Origin: Nonomuraea rhodomycinica
GTDB taxonomy: Bacteria; Actinomycetota; Actinomycetes; Streptosporangiales; Streptosporangiaceae
Assembly (NCBI RefSeq): GCF_013363995.1
Contig: NZ_JABWGO010000017.1
Coordinates: 1 to 64,000, forward strand
DNA length: 64,000 nt
Direction: 5' to 3'
This document shows positions 33,277 through 42,060 of the stretch, one piece after another (the stretch's first letter is position 1; every line of letters starts with the position of its first letter). The notes beneath the pieces are model-generated. The model saw nothing but the letters and a program-made list of their open reading frames with translations, had not been told where the DNA came from and did not search any database. The position numbers were made by a program, and so were the translations under genes.

Positions 33277-33606
33277 GTGACGACTCAAGAACATGACGCG
33301 TCCGTTTATGAGCAGGTGCAGACGAGCAGCGAGTTCCAGGACCTGAAACGGCGCTTCCGCCGCTGGACGTTCCCGATGACCGTGGCGTTCCTGGCCTGGT
33401 ACCTGCTGTACGTCGTGCTGTCCGGCTTCGCCCGCGACTTCATGGGCATCAAGCTGTTCGGCAACGTCAACGTCGCCCTTGTCCTCGGCCTGCTCCAGTT
33501 CGTGTCGACGTTCTGGATCGCCTGGGCGTACGCGCGGCACGCCGAGAAGAAGCTCGACCCGATCGCCGACAAGCTCCGCCACGAGGTCGAGGAGAAGACC
33601 CGATGA
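33277..33606 (+). CDS. DUF485 membrane protein (acetate symporter partner)
   Basis: A 109-residue protein with two membrane segments (MTVAFLAWYLLYVVLSGF and VALVLGLLQFVSTFWIAWAY) separated by the DUF485 motif ARDFMGIKLFGNVNV. The tail YARHAEKKLDPIADKLR is conserved. It is the canonical small partner gene of ActP symporters. GTG 33277 has GGAGG directly upstream. The stop overlaps the symporter ATG. Confidence 0.9.
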   Translation: MTTQEHDASVYEQVQTSSEFQDLKRRFRRWTFPMTVAFLAWYLLYVVLSGFARDFMGIKLFGNVNVALVLGLLQFVSTFWIAWAYARHAEKKLDPIADKLRHEVEEKTR

Positions 33607-35213
33607 GTTCCGAAGCGCTCGCCACGACCCTTTTCCTGGCCTTCGTCGCGCTGACCCTCGGCATCACGTTCTGGGCCAGCCGCCAGACCAAGACGGCCGC
33701 CGACTACTACGCGGGCGGCCGGTCCTTCAGCGGCGCGCAGAACGGCCTGGCGATCGGCGGCGACTACATGTCGGCCGCCTCCTTCCTCGGCATCGCCGGC
33801 ATCATCGCGCTGTCCGGCTACGACGGGTTCCTGTACTCCATCGGCTTCCTCGTGGCCTGGCTGGTGGCGCTGCTGCTGGTCGCCGAGCTGATGCGCAACT
33901 CCGGCAAGTTCACCATGGCCGACGTGCTCGCCTTCCGCATGAGCCCGCGCCCCGTCCGCACCGCCGCGGGCGTCTCCACGATCACGGTGAGCATCTTCTA
34001 CCTGCTCGCCCAGATGGTCGGCGCCGGCGCCCTGGTCGGCCTGCTGCTCGGCATCACCTCACCGTCCGGCAAGGCGCTGACGATCGTCGGCGTCGGCGCC
34101 CTCATGATCGTGTACGTGGTGTTCGGCGGCATGAAGGGCACCACCTGGGTGCAGATCGTCAAGGCCGTGCTGCTCATGGGCGGCGCCGCGCTGATCACGA
34201 TCCTCGTCCTCGGCCACTACGGCTTCAACCTGTCGTCGCTGCTCGGCGAGGCCGCCACCCAGAGCGGCAAGGGCGGCAACTTCCTCATCCCCGGCCTGAA
34301 GTACGGCACCGAGGCCCAGGGCCTGGCCGGCAAGATCGACCTGATCAGCCTCGGCCTCGCCCTCGTGCTGGGCACGGCAGGCCTGCCGCACATCCTCATC
34401 CGCTTCTACACCGTGCCCACCGCCAAGGACGCCCGCAAGTCGGTGCTGTGGGGCATCGGCATCATCGGCGTGTTCTACCTGCTCACGCTCGTCCTCGGCT
34501 TCGGCGCCGCCGCCCTGGTCGGCAGCAAGGCCATCGCCGCCGCCGACAAGGCGGGCAACACCGCCGCGCCCCTGCTGGCCAAGGCCGTCGGCGAGACGTT
34601 CCTCGGCGAGGTGGGCGGCACCATCCTGCTCGCGCTCATCGGCGCCGTCGCCTTCGCCACGATCCTGGCCGTCGTCGCGGGCCTCACGCTCGCCTCCTCC
34701 TCCAGCTTCGCCCACGACCTGTACGCGCACGTCTTCAAGCGCGGCAACGTCTCCGAGCGGGAGGAGGTGCTGGTGGCCCGCATCTCCGCGTTCGTCATCG
34801 GGGCCGTCTCCATCGGCCTCGGCATCCTGGCGCAGGGGCAGAACGTCGCCTTCCTGGTGGCGCTGGCCTTCGCCGTCGCCGCCTCCGGCAACCTGCCGGC
34901 CATCCTCTACAGCCTGTTCTGGAAGAGGTTCAACACGGCCGGCGCGGTCAGCGCCATCTACGGCGGCCTGGTCTCCGCGCTCATCCTGGTGATCTTCTCG
35001 CCGGTGGTGTCCGGGTCGCCGACCGCGCTGTTCAAGGACGCCGACTTCGCCTGGTTCCCGCTCAGCAACCCGGGCATCATCTCGATCCCGCTCGGCTTCC
35101 TGTGCGGCTGGCTCGGCACCGTGCTGAGCAAGGAGCACAACGCGGCCAAGTACGCCGAGATCGAGGTCCGCTCGCTCACCGGCGTCGGCGCCGAGAAGGC
35201 CACCCAGCACTGA
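33603..35213 (+). CDS. actP: Cation/acetate symporter ActP
   Basis: A 536-residue SSS-family transporter with about 13 membrane segments. Family marks include TAADYYAGGRSFSGAQNGLA, GGDYMSAASFLGIAGIIALS, GLPHILIRFYTVPTAKDARK and SSSSFAHDLYAHVF. It takes up acetate and probably related short acids. Compared with the symporter at 25006-26493 it is closer to classical ActP and has a long periplasmic loop (about residues 205-235). ATG 33603 overlaps the DUF485 stop. A very strong hairpin ends the transcript. Confidence 0.93.
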   Translation: MSSEALATTLFLAFVALTLGITFWASRQTKTAADYYAGGRSFSGAQNGLAIGGDYMSAASFLGIAGIIALSGYDGFLYSIGFLVAWLVALLLVAELMRNSGKFTMADVLAFRMSPRPVRTAAGVSTITVSIFYLLAQMVGAGALVGLLLGITSPSGKALTIVGVGALMIVYVVFGGMKGTTWVQIVKAVLLMGGAALITILVLGHYGFNLSSLLGEAATQSGKGGNFLIPGLKYGTEAQGLAGKIDLISLGLALVLGTAGLPHILIRFYTVPTAKDARKSVLWGIGIIGVFYLLTLVLGFGAAALVGSKAIAAADKAGNTAAPLLAKAVGETFLGEVGGTILLALIGAVAFATILAVVAGLTLASSSSFAHDLYAHVFKRGNVSEREEVLVARISAFVIGAVSIGLGILAQGQNVAFLVALAFAVAASGNLPAILYSLFWKRFNTAGAVSAIYGGLVSALILVIFSPVVSGSPTALFKDADFAWFPLSNPGIISIPLGFLCGWLGTVLSKEHNAAKYAEIEVRSLTGVGAEKATQH

Positions 35214-35220
35214 CCCGCGC

Positions 35221-35268
35221 CCCCATGGCGCAGGGCCCGGCCGGACGGCCGGGCCCTGCGCCATGGGG
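35221..35268. terminator. Very strong bidirectional terminator
   Basis: Perfect 22-bp stem (35221-35242 with 35247-35268) and a GGAC loop, between convergent actP and conservon transcripts, 8 bases from each coding end. The arm begins CCCCATGGCGCAGGGC. It is the longest perfect hairpin I see in the window. Confidence 0.9.
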
Positions 35269-35276
35269 TGGGGCCG

Positions 35277-35864
35277 TCAGGTGCCGACGGGCTCGGCGCG
35301 CAGCCGGGCCGAGTGCTTGACCAGCGTGATGAGCACCTCGCGGCTGGAGTCGCGCTTGCGCGCGTCGCACATCACGATCGGGATCGACGGGTCGAGCTGC
35401 AACGCCATGCGCACCTCGTCCAGCTCGAACGTCTGCGCCCCCTCGAAGCAGTTCACCGCCACCACGAACGGCGTGCCGCGCCGCTCGAAGTAGTCCACCG
35501 ACGGGAAGCAGTCGGCCAGGCGCCGCGTGTCGGCCAGGATCACCGCGCCCAGCGCCCCCTCGGCCAGCTCGTCCCAGACGAACCAGAACCGCTCCTGGCC
35601 GGGCGTGCCGAACAGGTACAGCACGTAGTCGTTGGACAGCGTGATCCGGCCGAAGTCCATGGCCACGGTCGTGGTCCGCTTGGCCTCCACCGCGGAGATG
35701 TCGTCGACGCCGATGCCGCGGTCGGTCAGGACCTCCTCGGTCCGCAGCGGCCGGGTCTCCGACACCGCGCCCACCATCGTCGTCTTGCCGGCGCCGAAGC
35801 CTCCGGCGATCAGGATCTTGATCGCCGTGGGAAGGCGCGGGCGCTCAGAGCGACCGAAGACCAT
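35277..35864 (-). CDS. cvnD: Conservon GTPase (CvnD-type)
   Basis: A 195-residue small GTP-binding protein. The P-loop is ILIAGGFGAGKTTMVGAVSE, the switch region TTVAMDFGRITL follows, then YLFGTPGQERFWFVWDEL in place of the usual DxxG, and VVAVNCFEG as the base-recognition loop (NxxD replaced by N-C-F-E). These features mark CvnD proteins. It acts with CvnA-C at the membrane as a G-protein-like switch. The start overlaps cvnC by 20 bases. It is the last gene of the four-gene set. Confidence 0.92.
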   Translation of the reverse strand: MVFGRSERPRLPTAIKILIAGGFGAGKTTMVGAVSETRPLRTEEVLTDRGIGVDDISAVEAKRTTTVAMDFGRITLSNDYVLYLFGTPGQERFWFVWDELAEGALGAVILADTRRLADCFPSVDYFERRGTPFVVAVNCFEGAQTFELDEVRMALQLDPSIPIVMCDARKRDSSREVLITLVKHSARLRAEPVGT

Positions 35865-36222
35865 CGAGCACCGCCCTGTACATCCTCACGTCACGCATGT
35901 CCACCTCGGATTGCGGTTCCTGGGCCGAGACGAGCTCCCTGTCGAAGAGATCGCCGAGCAGCACGCGGATCGTGCCCGCGGGCAGGTTCAGGTGTGCGGC
36001 GATCTCCGCCACCGACTTGGGTTCGCGGCAGAGCTGCAGGATCCGCAGGTGCTCGGGATCGAGCCCCGCGTCCGGACCCGGCAGCGGCCCCACCGCGAGC
36101 GCCATCGAGATCAGGTCGAACCGGCCGTGCGCGGGCCGGGTGCGGCCGCGCGTCACCACGTAGGGCCGGATGATCTCCGGATCGACCCAGTGCTCCTCGT
36201 CGTGATCCGCCGGAGGCGTCAC
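35845..36222 (-). CDS. cvnC: Conservon DUF742 protein (CvnC-type)
   Basis: A 125-residue protein of the DUF742 family with a winged-helix-like fold: IIRPYVVTRGRTRPAHGRFD (start of the domain), ILQLCREPKSVAEIAAHLNL, and VLLGDLFDRELV. GTG 36222 overlaps the cvnB stop. CvnC is thought to help assemble the membrane complex of CvnA, B and D. Confidence 0.92.
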   Translation of the reverse strand: MTPPADHDEEHWVDPEIIRPYVVTRGRTRPAHGRFDLISMALAVGPLPGPDAGLDPEHLRILQLCREPKSVAEIAAHLNLPAGTIRVLLGDLFDRELVSAQEPQSEVDMRDVRMYRAVLDGLRSL

Positions 36223-36638
36223 CTGTCGCCCCCGGCCACGGCCTCGCCGGCGCGCGCCGGCGAGGTCAGGTACTGGCCTACCCGGGCCACCAGCATCGCC
36301 ATCTCGTACGCCACGAGGCCGATGTCGGCGTTGCGCGTGCACAGGACCGCCAGGCAGGCCCGCTCGCCCGCGTTGGTGACGATGAGGAACTGCGACTTCC
36401 ACTCCACCACCGTCTGCCTGATCGCGCCGCCCTCCACCCGCTCGGAGACGCCCTTGGCCAGGCTCTGCAGCCCGGACGCCACCGCGGACAGGTGCTCGCC
36501 GTCGGTCCGCTCCAGCGCCGCCGAGGAGGCCATGAGCAGCCCGTCGGAGGAGAGCACGATCGCGTGCTCCGCCTCGGGGATGCGCCCGATCAGGTCGTCG
36601 AGCAGCCAGTTGAGGTCCGTGCCGGAACTCGGTGTCAC
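36219..36638 (-). CDS. cvnB: Conservon roadblock/LC7 protein (CvnB-type)
   Basis: A 139-residue roadblock/LC7-fold protein: LNWLLDDLIGRIPEAEHAIV, SSDGLLMASSAAL, QSLAKGVSERVEGGAIRQTV, AYEMAMLVARVGQYL. Such proteins stimulate or scaffold small GTPases. GTG 36638 overlaps the cvnA stop by 4 bases (GTGA). It is full length. Confidence 0.93.
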   Translation of the reverse strand: MTPSSGTDLNWLLDDLIGRIPEAEHAIVLSSDGLLMASSAALERTDGEHLSAVASGLQSLAKGVSERVEGGAIRQTVVEWKSQFLIVTNAGERACLAVLCTRNADIGLVAYEMAMLVARVGQYLTSPARAGEAVAGGDR

Positions 36639-39034
36639 GTGTCGCCTCCCGGTCGCTGCTCGCCCATGAGTCGGGCCGCATCGGACCTGCCCAGGCGGGT
36701 GCCCGACTGCAGGGATCCCATCATCGCCCGGATCTCCTCCGGGGAGCGTTCGTCATCGTCGTGCTCCTCCGCCGCCCGCGCGGGCGGCGGTTCCTCCTTC
36801 AGGGCGGGCGCCAGGTTCGCCTGGGGCACCCGCAGGGGCAGCCCGCCGGGCGTGAACGCCGGCGCGGACGGCCCGTCCGTGGCCGGCGGCTCGGGCGCCG
36901 GCTCCGGCTGTCGTGGTGGCTGCTCCATCTCCGGCCTCCGATGGTTCGGGACCCTGCGTGGACGGCCGAGGTCGGCCGGCTCCCTCGGTTCGGGGAGGTC
37001 AGTCAGCTCGTCCGGCTCCAGCGTCAGCGCCCTGCGGTTCGAGGCGACCTTGAGCGTGCGGACGTTCTCGCCGTTCACCGGCCGCGGCGCGGTGGCCAGG
37101 CCGGTCTGCCGGCGCGGCAGCGTGGCCGGCAGGTCCTCGGGCGGCTTCGGGGTGTCGTCGGCCTGGACGAGCTCCTGCGGCAGCAGCACCACGACCGTCG
37201 TGCCGCCGTACGGGGACGCCTTCAGCACCACCTGGATGCCGTGGCGCTCGGCCAGCCGGCTGACCACGTAGAGGCCGAGCCGGGCGGTGCCGGTGATGCG
37301 GAACTCGGGCGGGTCGGCGATGCGCTCGTTGGCCGACTCCAGGTCCTCGGGCTTCATGCCCAGGCCCCGGTCCTCGACCTCGATCACGTACCCGTTGGCC
37401 ACGAGCTGGCCGCTGACCTGGACCGTCGTGTACGGCGGCGAGAACGACACCGCGTTCTCGATCACCTCGGCGAGCAGGTGGATGACGTCGCCGACGGCCC
37501 GGCCGACGAGCACCACGTCGCCCATCGGGGTGATGGTGACGCGCGTGTAGTCCTCGACCTCGGCCAGGGCGCCGCGGACCACGTCCACCATCGGCACGGA
37601 CCGCCGCCACGTGCGGGCGGGGGAGGAGCCGGACAGGACGATGAGGTTCTCGGCGTTGCGCCGCATGCGGATCGCCAGGTGGTCCAGCCGGAAGAGCTCC
37701 TTCAGCTCCTCGGGGTCGGTCTCGCGGCGCTCCATCACGTCGAGGACGGTGAGCTGCCGGTGGACCAGGCCCTGCGTGCGCCGGGCCAGGCTGAGCAGGA
37801 TGTCGCGGATGCTGCGGCGCAGCTCGGCCTGCTCGGCGGCGACCCGCAGAGCGGTCTCCTGCACGGTGTTGAACGCCTGGCCGACCTGGCCGACCTCGTC
37901 GTCGCCGAACTCCAGGGCCGGCGCCTCGACGGCCACGTTGACGCTCTCGCCGTGGCCGATGCGGTCCACCACGCCGGGCAGCCGCTCGTCGGCCAGCTCG
38001 TGCGCCGCGTCGCGCAGCCTCTGCAACTGGGCGAGGAGCTGGCGGGTCGTGGAGATCGACAGGGCGATCGAGGCGATGACCGCGATGAGGCCGAGACCGC
38101 CGGCCAGCACCAGGCGGATGATGACGCCGATGCTGACGGGCGTGGCCCGCTCGACCACGCGGTCGCCCGCGCCGATGACGAACGTGTTGAACTCCGCCAG
38201 CGCGCGCTCGGTGGCCGAGGCCCACTGCTCGGCGCCGAACGGGATGCCGTCGCGGCCCCCGCCGTACTCGGCGACCAGCGTCTCCAGGTTGTGCAGGCGG
38301 ACGATGCCGTTGCTCAGCATGAGCGCGTCGTAGCCGGGGCGCTCGGAGTCGGGCAGGTCGATGGCGGCCTGCTCGGTCATGACGTGCCAGGCGCCCACCG
38401 TCTCGGTGAACTTCGTCTTCTCCTCGACGTTCAGCCGCCCCTGGGCGATCGCGCCGGCCAGCATCGCGTCCTCGCGGGAGATCAGCTCGCGCGCCTTGCT
38501 GAGCATCGCCAGCGTGCGGACGTCCTTGGCGATGCCCTGGTCGTCGACCGCGCCGATGAGGCTGTACATGCCGTAGAAGGAGTCGATGATCTCGTCGTAC
38601 GTGGTGGCGGCCTGGGCGCGGGTGAGCTGGCCGGCGTCCACGGTCTGCCGGATGGTGTCGAGGCCCTCCAGGCGCTTGAACGTTTTATTCAGACGGTCGA
38701 CGCCGTCGTCGTCCAGCGCCCAGTCCACGATCCACGCCCGCGCGGCGGTCGTGAAGGCGGTGCGCGCGCGGTCGGCCGCCTGGCGCTGGGTCTTGAGGTC
38801 CTGCCGGGTCCGGGAGGAGGGGTTGCCGAGGCGGATCATCGTCATCCGGCGCTCCCGCTGGAGCTCCACGAGCAGTGGCTCGCTCGGGTCGATGACGCTG
38901 GAGTCGATCTGTGACACCCAGAGCAGGTTGACGCCGTCACGCAGCGTGACCCAGGCGGCGAAGACCCAGAGCGCTGTCAGGGAAAGGAGCAACGCCGTGA
39001 CCTTGGTCCGCAGACGTGAATTGCGGGGGCGCAT
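36635..39034 (-). CDS. cvnA: Conservon sensor histidine kinase (CvnA-type, nitrate-sensor domain)
   Basis: A 799-residue membrane kinase. It has an N-terminal helix (about 12-30), then an extracellular helical nitrate/nitrite-sensor-like domain to about residue 300, and a second helix (IRLVLAGGLGLIAVIASIAL). A HAMP-like linker follows, then a dimerisation region without a clear phosphoacceptor His, and a HATPase domain (AEVIENAVSFSPPYTTVQVS, DRGLGMKPEDLE, GLYVVSRLAERHGIQV). The last 180 residues are Pro/Arg/Glu-rich and disordered. ATG 39034 has an AGGG-type ribosome site. It heads the conservon and is divergent from the terpene synthase gene across 190 bp. Confidence 0.92.
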   Translation of the reverse strand: MRPRNSRLRTKVTALLLSLTALWVFAAWVTLRDGVNLLWVSQIDSSVIDPSEPLLVELQRERRMTMIRLGNPSSRTRQDLKTQRQAADRARTAFTTAARAWIVDWALDDDGVDRLNKTFKRLEGLDTIRQTVDAGQLTRAQAATTYDEIIDSFYGMYSLIGAVDDQGIAKDVRTLAMLSKARELISREDAMLAGAIAQGRLNVEEKTKFTETVGAWHVMTEQAAIDLPDSERPGYDALMLSNGIVRLHNLETLVAEYGGGRDGIPFGAEQWASATERALAEFNTFVIGAGDRVVERATPVSIGVIIRLVLAGGLGLIAVIASIALSISTTRQLLAQLQRLRDAAHELADERLPGVVDRIGHGESVNVAVEAPALEFGDDEVGQVGQAFNTVQETALRVAAEQAELRRSIRDILLSLARRTQGLVHRQLTVLDVMERRETDPEELKELFRLDHLAIRMRRNAENLIVLSGSSPARTWRRSVPMVDVVRGALAEVEDYTRVTITPMGDVVLVGRAVGDVIHLLAEVIENAVSFSPPYTTVQVSGQLVANGYVIEVEDRGLGMKPEDLESANERIADPPEFRITGTARLGLYVVSRLAERHGIQVVLKASPYGGTTVVVLLPQELVQADDTPKPPEDLPATLPRRQTGLATAPRPVNGENVRTLKVASNRRALTLEPDELTDLPEPREPADLGRPRRVPNHRRPEMEQPPRQPEPAPEPPATDGPSAPAFTPGGLPLRVPQANLAPALKEEPPPARAAEEHDDDERSPEEIRAMMGSLQSGTRLGRSDAARLMGEQRPGGDT

Positions 39035-39224
39035 AGTACCTACCCTGCGAAGTCATTCGAATGGCTGACGACCAGGACGTGCCGTGGCATACCAGCGCTG
39101 ACAATGTCGGGACCTTAGCAAGGGCCTGATCATGGCTCAAGTTAGCGGGGTGATTTGAACCCACATATCCGTTCTTGTCGGGACTTTTTGTCAATAATCA
39201 ATACACGGGGCTAGGCTGCCCCGC
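39035..39224. promoter_or_regulatory. Divergent promoter region between conservon and terpene synthase
   Basis: A 190-bp spacer with an unusually AT-rich block at about 39160-39205 (GACTTTTTGTCAATAATCAA). A possible plus-strand promoter is TTGTCG near 39174 with an AT-rich -10 around 39196. The leader GGGGC-TAGGCT-GCCCC (39209-39224) is a small hairpin that ends one base before the terpene synthase GTG, with no ribosome site in the usual place. Translation may depend on that hairpin or be leaderless. Confidence 0.4.
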
Positions 39225-40247
39225 GTGACCGGCACGGATCCTCAGGCGTACTTCGGCATTCGCAACGAGCTGGCGGACAAGCTGCTCAAGGGCGCCGACC
39301 AGCTCGCGGGCGTGCCGGAGGAGAGCCGGGCGCGCGTCCTGCGCGCCGCCCTCGACGCCGTGCCGGAGGCCGCCGGGCCGCTGCGCGCCTACTCCGCCCT
39401 GTACGCGGACGGCCGGAGCTCGGCCAGCCGGCTCGCGTTCAGCTGCCTGTCGGCGGCGGCGACGTTCCCTGACGGGCCGCGCGGCACGATCGCGGAGCTG
39501 GGGGCGCTGACGGCCGTCCTGTTCGCCGTGGACGACCTCGCCGACGGCGTCGCGGACGGCCTCGCGACCGGCTTCGCGGCCTTCTTCTCCCTGCTCCCGG
39601 CGGCGCTCGCCGACCCCTCGGGGAACCCTGGCGCCGGCGCGGGGGCGGTGGGGGAGGTGCTGGACGCCTGGCGGGGATGGGCCGCGCGCTTCCGCGCCCG
39701 CGCCGGGGGGCACACCGAGGTGCTCGCGGAGCAGCTGAGGCTCGCGGGGGCCGCCATGGCCCGCGAGCGCGCCTGGACGTCCGGGGACGAGCCGTGGCCC
39801 TCCTACGACGACTACCTGGCCAACGGCAGGATCACCATCCTCTACCCCACCTGGTGGGCCGCTGCCCTCGTCCTGTGCGGCCCCCGCCCCGTCCGGTGGG
39901 AGAGCGTCGAGCGGGCCACGCTCCTCGGCGCGTCCTGCGTGCGGCTGGCCAACGACATCAGGACGTTCGAACGCGAGAAGGCCGAGGGCAAGCCCAACTC
40001 CATCGGCATCCTCCAGCGCGGCGGCGCCACGGCCGAGGAGGCCGTGGCGCGGGTGGCCGCCCACATCGGCGAGCTGGAGACCGCCTTCCACGCCGCGCTG
40101 GCGGAGCTGCCGCAGGAGCTGGCGGGCATCGCCGAGGGCCAGCGCCGCAGCGTCGCCTTCAACGGCCGCTGGTACCTGGCCCGCGACACGCACGCGTACA
40201 CGGTGGGCGAGCTGACGGCCGACACCGCCGCGCACCGCGCCCCCTGA
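39225..40247 (+). CDS. Class I terpene synthase (probable diterpene synthase)
   Basis: A 340-residue all-helical enzyme that ionises a prenyl diphosphate with Mg2+. The Asp-rich motif DDLAD is at residues 103-107 (FAVDDLADGVAD). The second metal motif NDIRTFERE is at 243-251, with Thr in place of Ser, and an Arg (CVRLAND) and a C-terminal RWYLARDTHAY match the RY-type end. Length suits a single-domain class I synthase. GTG 39225 is the start. With a class II cyclase and a P450 converging on it, it most likely acts second, on a bicyclic diphosphate made by the class II enzyme. Confidence 0.87.
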   Translation: MTGTDPQAYFGIRNELADKLLKGADQLAGVPEESRARVLRAALDAVPEAAGPLRAYSALYADGRSSASRLAFSCLSAAATFPDGPRGTIAELGALTAVLFAVDDLADGVADGLATGFAAFFSLLPAALADPSGNPGAGAGAVGEVLDAWRGWAARFRARAGGHTEVLAEQLRLAGAAMARERAWTSGDEPWPSYDDYLANGRITILYPTWWAAALVLCGPRPVRWESVERATLLGASCVRLANDIRTFEREKAEGKPNSIGILQRGGATAEEAVARVAAHIGELETAFHAALAELPQELAGIAEGQRRSVAFNGRWYLARDTHAYTVGELTADTAAHRAP

Positions 40248-40257
40248 CCGCCGGCGT

Positions 40258-42060
40258 TCAGCGGGCCTGGGCGGACGGCGGCAACCGCGTCGCGGCCAGG
40301 TGGCCGGCGGCGAGCACCGCCGCGCCGACCACCGCCACCGGCGTGTAGAGGTCCTTGTCGTGCCAGAGCGGCGGATGGTCGGCGCCCGCGCGGCCCACCA
40401 GGTACGCGTGGCCCAGCGCCGCCGCCCGCGCGCACCGCGGGTCGTCGCGCCACCGCGTCATGAGCAGCACCTGCAGGCCGTACGCCGTCTCCTCGGCCGT
40501 GCCCTCCCAGCGGCCCCAGGAGCCGTCCGGACGCTGCGTCGCCAGCACCCACTCGACGGCCGCCCGCACCGCCCCGGCCGACGCCTCGCCGCCGTGCTCG
40601 TCCAGCGCCAGCGCGCAGCAGGCCGTGGCGTAGTAGGGGGAGGCGTGCCAGCGGTCGCTCCAGCTCCCGTCCGGCCGCTGCCGGTCGCGGACCCAGGCCG
40701 CCGTCTCGCCGATCGGCCGCCGGTAACGGGAGGCGGCGCCGGGGCACCGGGCGGCGTACTCGCCGAAGGCGTCGAGGACGTGCGCGTTCACGGTGACCGA
40801 GCTGCCCTGCTCGCCGGGCCAGGTGGCGAAGTGCGTCCCGGTGTGGAAGACCCACAGGCTCGCCGGCTCGTACGGCGCGCCGAGCAGCGCCAGCGCGTAC
40901 AGGGCGACGGAGGTCGTGTCGGCGTCGGCGGGCAGTCCGGGGCCGGCGGGTGTGCCGGCGGGGCCGATGGCCGCCCTGAGGTCCGCGACCATCTCCGGCG
41001 GCGCCTCGACCGGCACGCCCGCCCGCAGCAGCCAGCTCAGCACCCAGCCCCGCTCGAACACCGTGATCGGCAGCCCGACGGGCACGGGCCCGCCGTGACG
41101 GCGCACGACGGCCTCCAGATGCCCGCGCGCCAGGCCTTCGAGCCGCCGCGACTCCGAACCGCCGGGCTCGCCGTCGGCGCCGTCGGCGCCGACGGCCGCG
41201 TCGGCCGCGTCACGCATGTCACCGGCGTCACCGGCGTCACCGGCGTCACCCGCGTCGGCCGCGTCGGGACGGCGGGCGTGGCGGCCCAGCCAGGCGGCGG
41301 TGGCGGCGGGGGAGGCGCCCACGGTCCCGATCTCCGTGGGCTGTACGGATCGGGTGCCGGCGGCGGACGGGCCCGCGATCTCCAGCGCGTGCGGCAGCTT
41401 CGCCGGGAGCTTCGCGCCCGACTCCAGCGCCGCCCGGATCCGGCGGGTCCCGTCGTGCCCCATCCCGGCGGGCAGCGGCAGCGGCCCGTACGCCGACAGC
41501 CCGCTCTCCCGCCCGGCCGGTCCCGCGAGGCGTTCGTTGATCAGGGCGACGAGCGAGGGGACGATGTGCTCGACGGCCGGCGTGTCCGGCAGCCCGCCGG
41601 GACCGTCCTCCGCCGTCCCGTTCAGCCGGTCGGCCAGCACGCGCAGGCCCTGCCGCGCCGCCCGCGTGATCTCCTCGGGAGTCGCCGGCGCGGGGGCGCC
41701 CGGCCTCGGGCCGTCCGCGGCGTCGGTCGCGGGCTCGTCGCTCGTCCGCGCCGGGCCGGGCGGCAGGAGCGACAGGAGGGCATCCGTGGCGCTCAGCGTG
41801 GGCACGAGCCCGTACCCGCCGGGCCCGCCCCACGAGCCGTCCGTGTTCCGCGCGCCGAGCAGGTACGCGATCCGCTCCTCGTGGCCGGTGAGCCAGGGCG
41901 CGAGCGCGACCACCCGGCCGGTCTCGTAGACCGAGGGCGAGACCTGCCCCCACGGCCGCAGCATCATCCCGGCCACCAGCTCGGCCGCCGCCCCGGCGAC
42001 ATCCCCCGCCGCGCCGGTCGTCGCCTCGGTGTCGTCCGGGGAGAGCTCGCCGACGCTCAC
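40258..42060 (-). CDS. Class II terpene cyclase (labdane-type diphosphate synthase)
   Basis: A 600-residue beta-gamma-type cyclase that protonates a prenyl diphosphate to make a bicyclic product without cleaving the diphosphate. The general-acid motif is DADTT at residues 379-383, a DxDTT variant of the usual DxDD(T). QW-like repeats include NTDGSWGGPGGYGLVPTLSA, QRPDGSWSDRWHASPYYATA and QRPDGSWGRWEGTAEETAYG. GTG 42060 overlaps the P450 stop (GTGA); the frame runs further only as antisense-like sequence. A low-complexity (GDA)n insert lies near residues 265-285. Its likely substrate is geranylgeranyl diphosphate, supplied from elsewhere. Confidence 0.85.
   Translation of the reverse strand: MSVGELSPDDTEATTGAAGDVAGAAAELVAGMMLRPWGQVSPSVYETGRVVALAPWLTGHEERIAYLLGARNTDGSWGGPGGYGLVPTLSATDALLSLLPPGPARTSDEPATDAADGPRPGAPAPATPEEITRAARQGLRVLADRLNGTAEDGPGGLPDTPAVEHIVPSLVALINERLAGPAGRESGLSAYGPLPLPAGMGHDGTRRIRAALESGAKLPAKLPHALEIAGPSAAGTRSVQPTEIGTVGASPAATAAWLGRHARRPDAADAGDAGDAGDAGDMRDAADAAVGADGADGEPGGSESRRLEGLARGHLEAVVRRHGGPVPVGLPITVFERGWVLSWLLRAGVPVEAPPEMVADLRAAIGPAGTPAGPGLPADADTTSVALYALALLGAPYEPASLWVFHTGTHFATWPGEQGSSVTVNAHVLDAFGEYAARCPGAASRYRRPIGETAAWVRDRQRPDGSWSDRWHASPYYATACCALALDEHGGEASAGAVRAAVEWVLATQRPDGSWGRWEGTAEETAYGLQVLLMTRWRDDPRCARAAALGHAYLVGRAGADHPPLWHDKDLYTPVAVVGAAVLAAGHLAATRLPPSAQAR
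41218..41262 (-). repeat. 9-bp tandem repeat inside the class II cyclase gene
   Basis: Plus-strand unit GTCACCGGC occurs three times perfectly (41218-41244), then with changes at 41245-41262. In the gene it encodes repeated Ala-Gly-Asp. It keeps the frame and sits in a poorly conserved linker between cyclase subdomains; copy number is likely to vary between strains. Confidence 0.85.

Noticed and set aside
36632..38914. Long plus-strand frame opposite cvnA
   Set aside because: It has no recognisable domain and lies wholly inside the well-supported histidine kinase gene on the minus strand.
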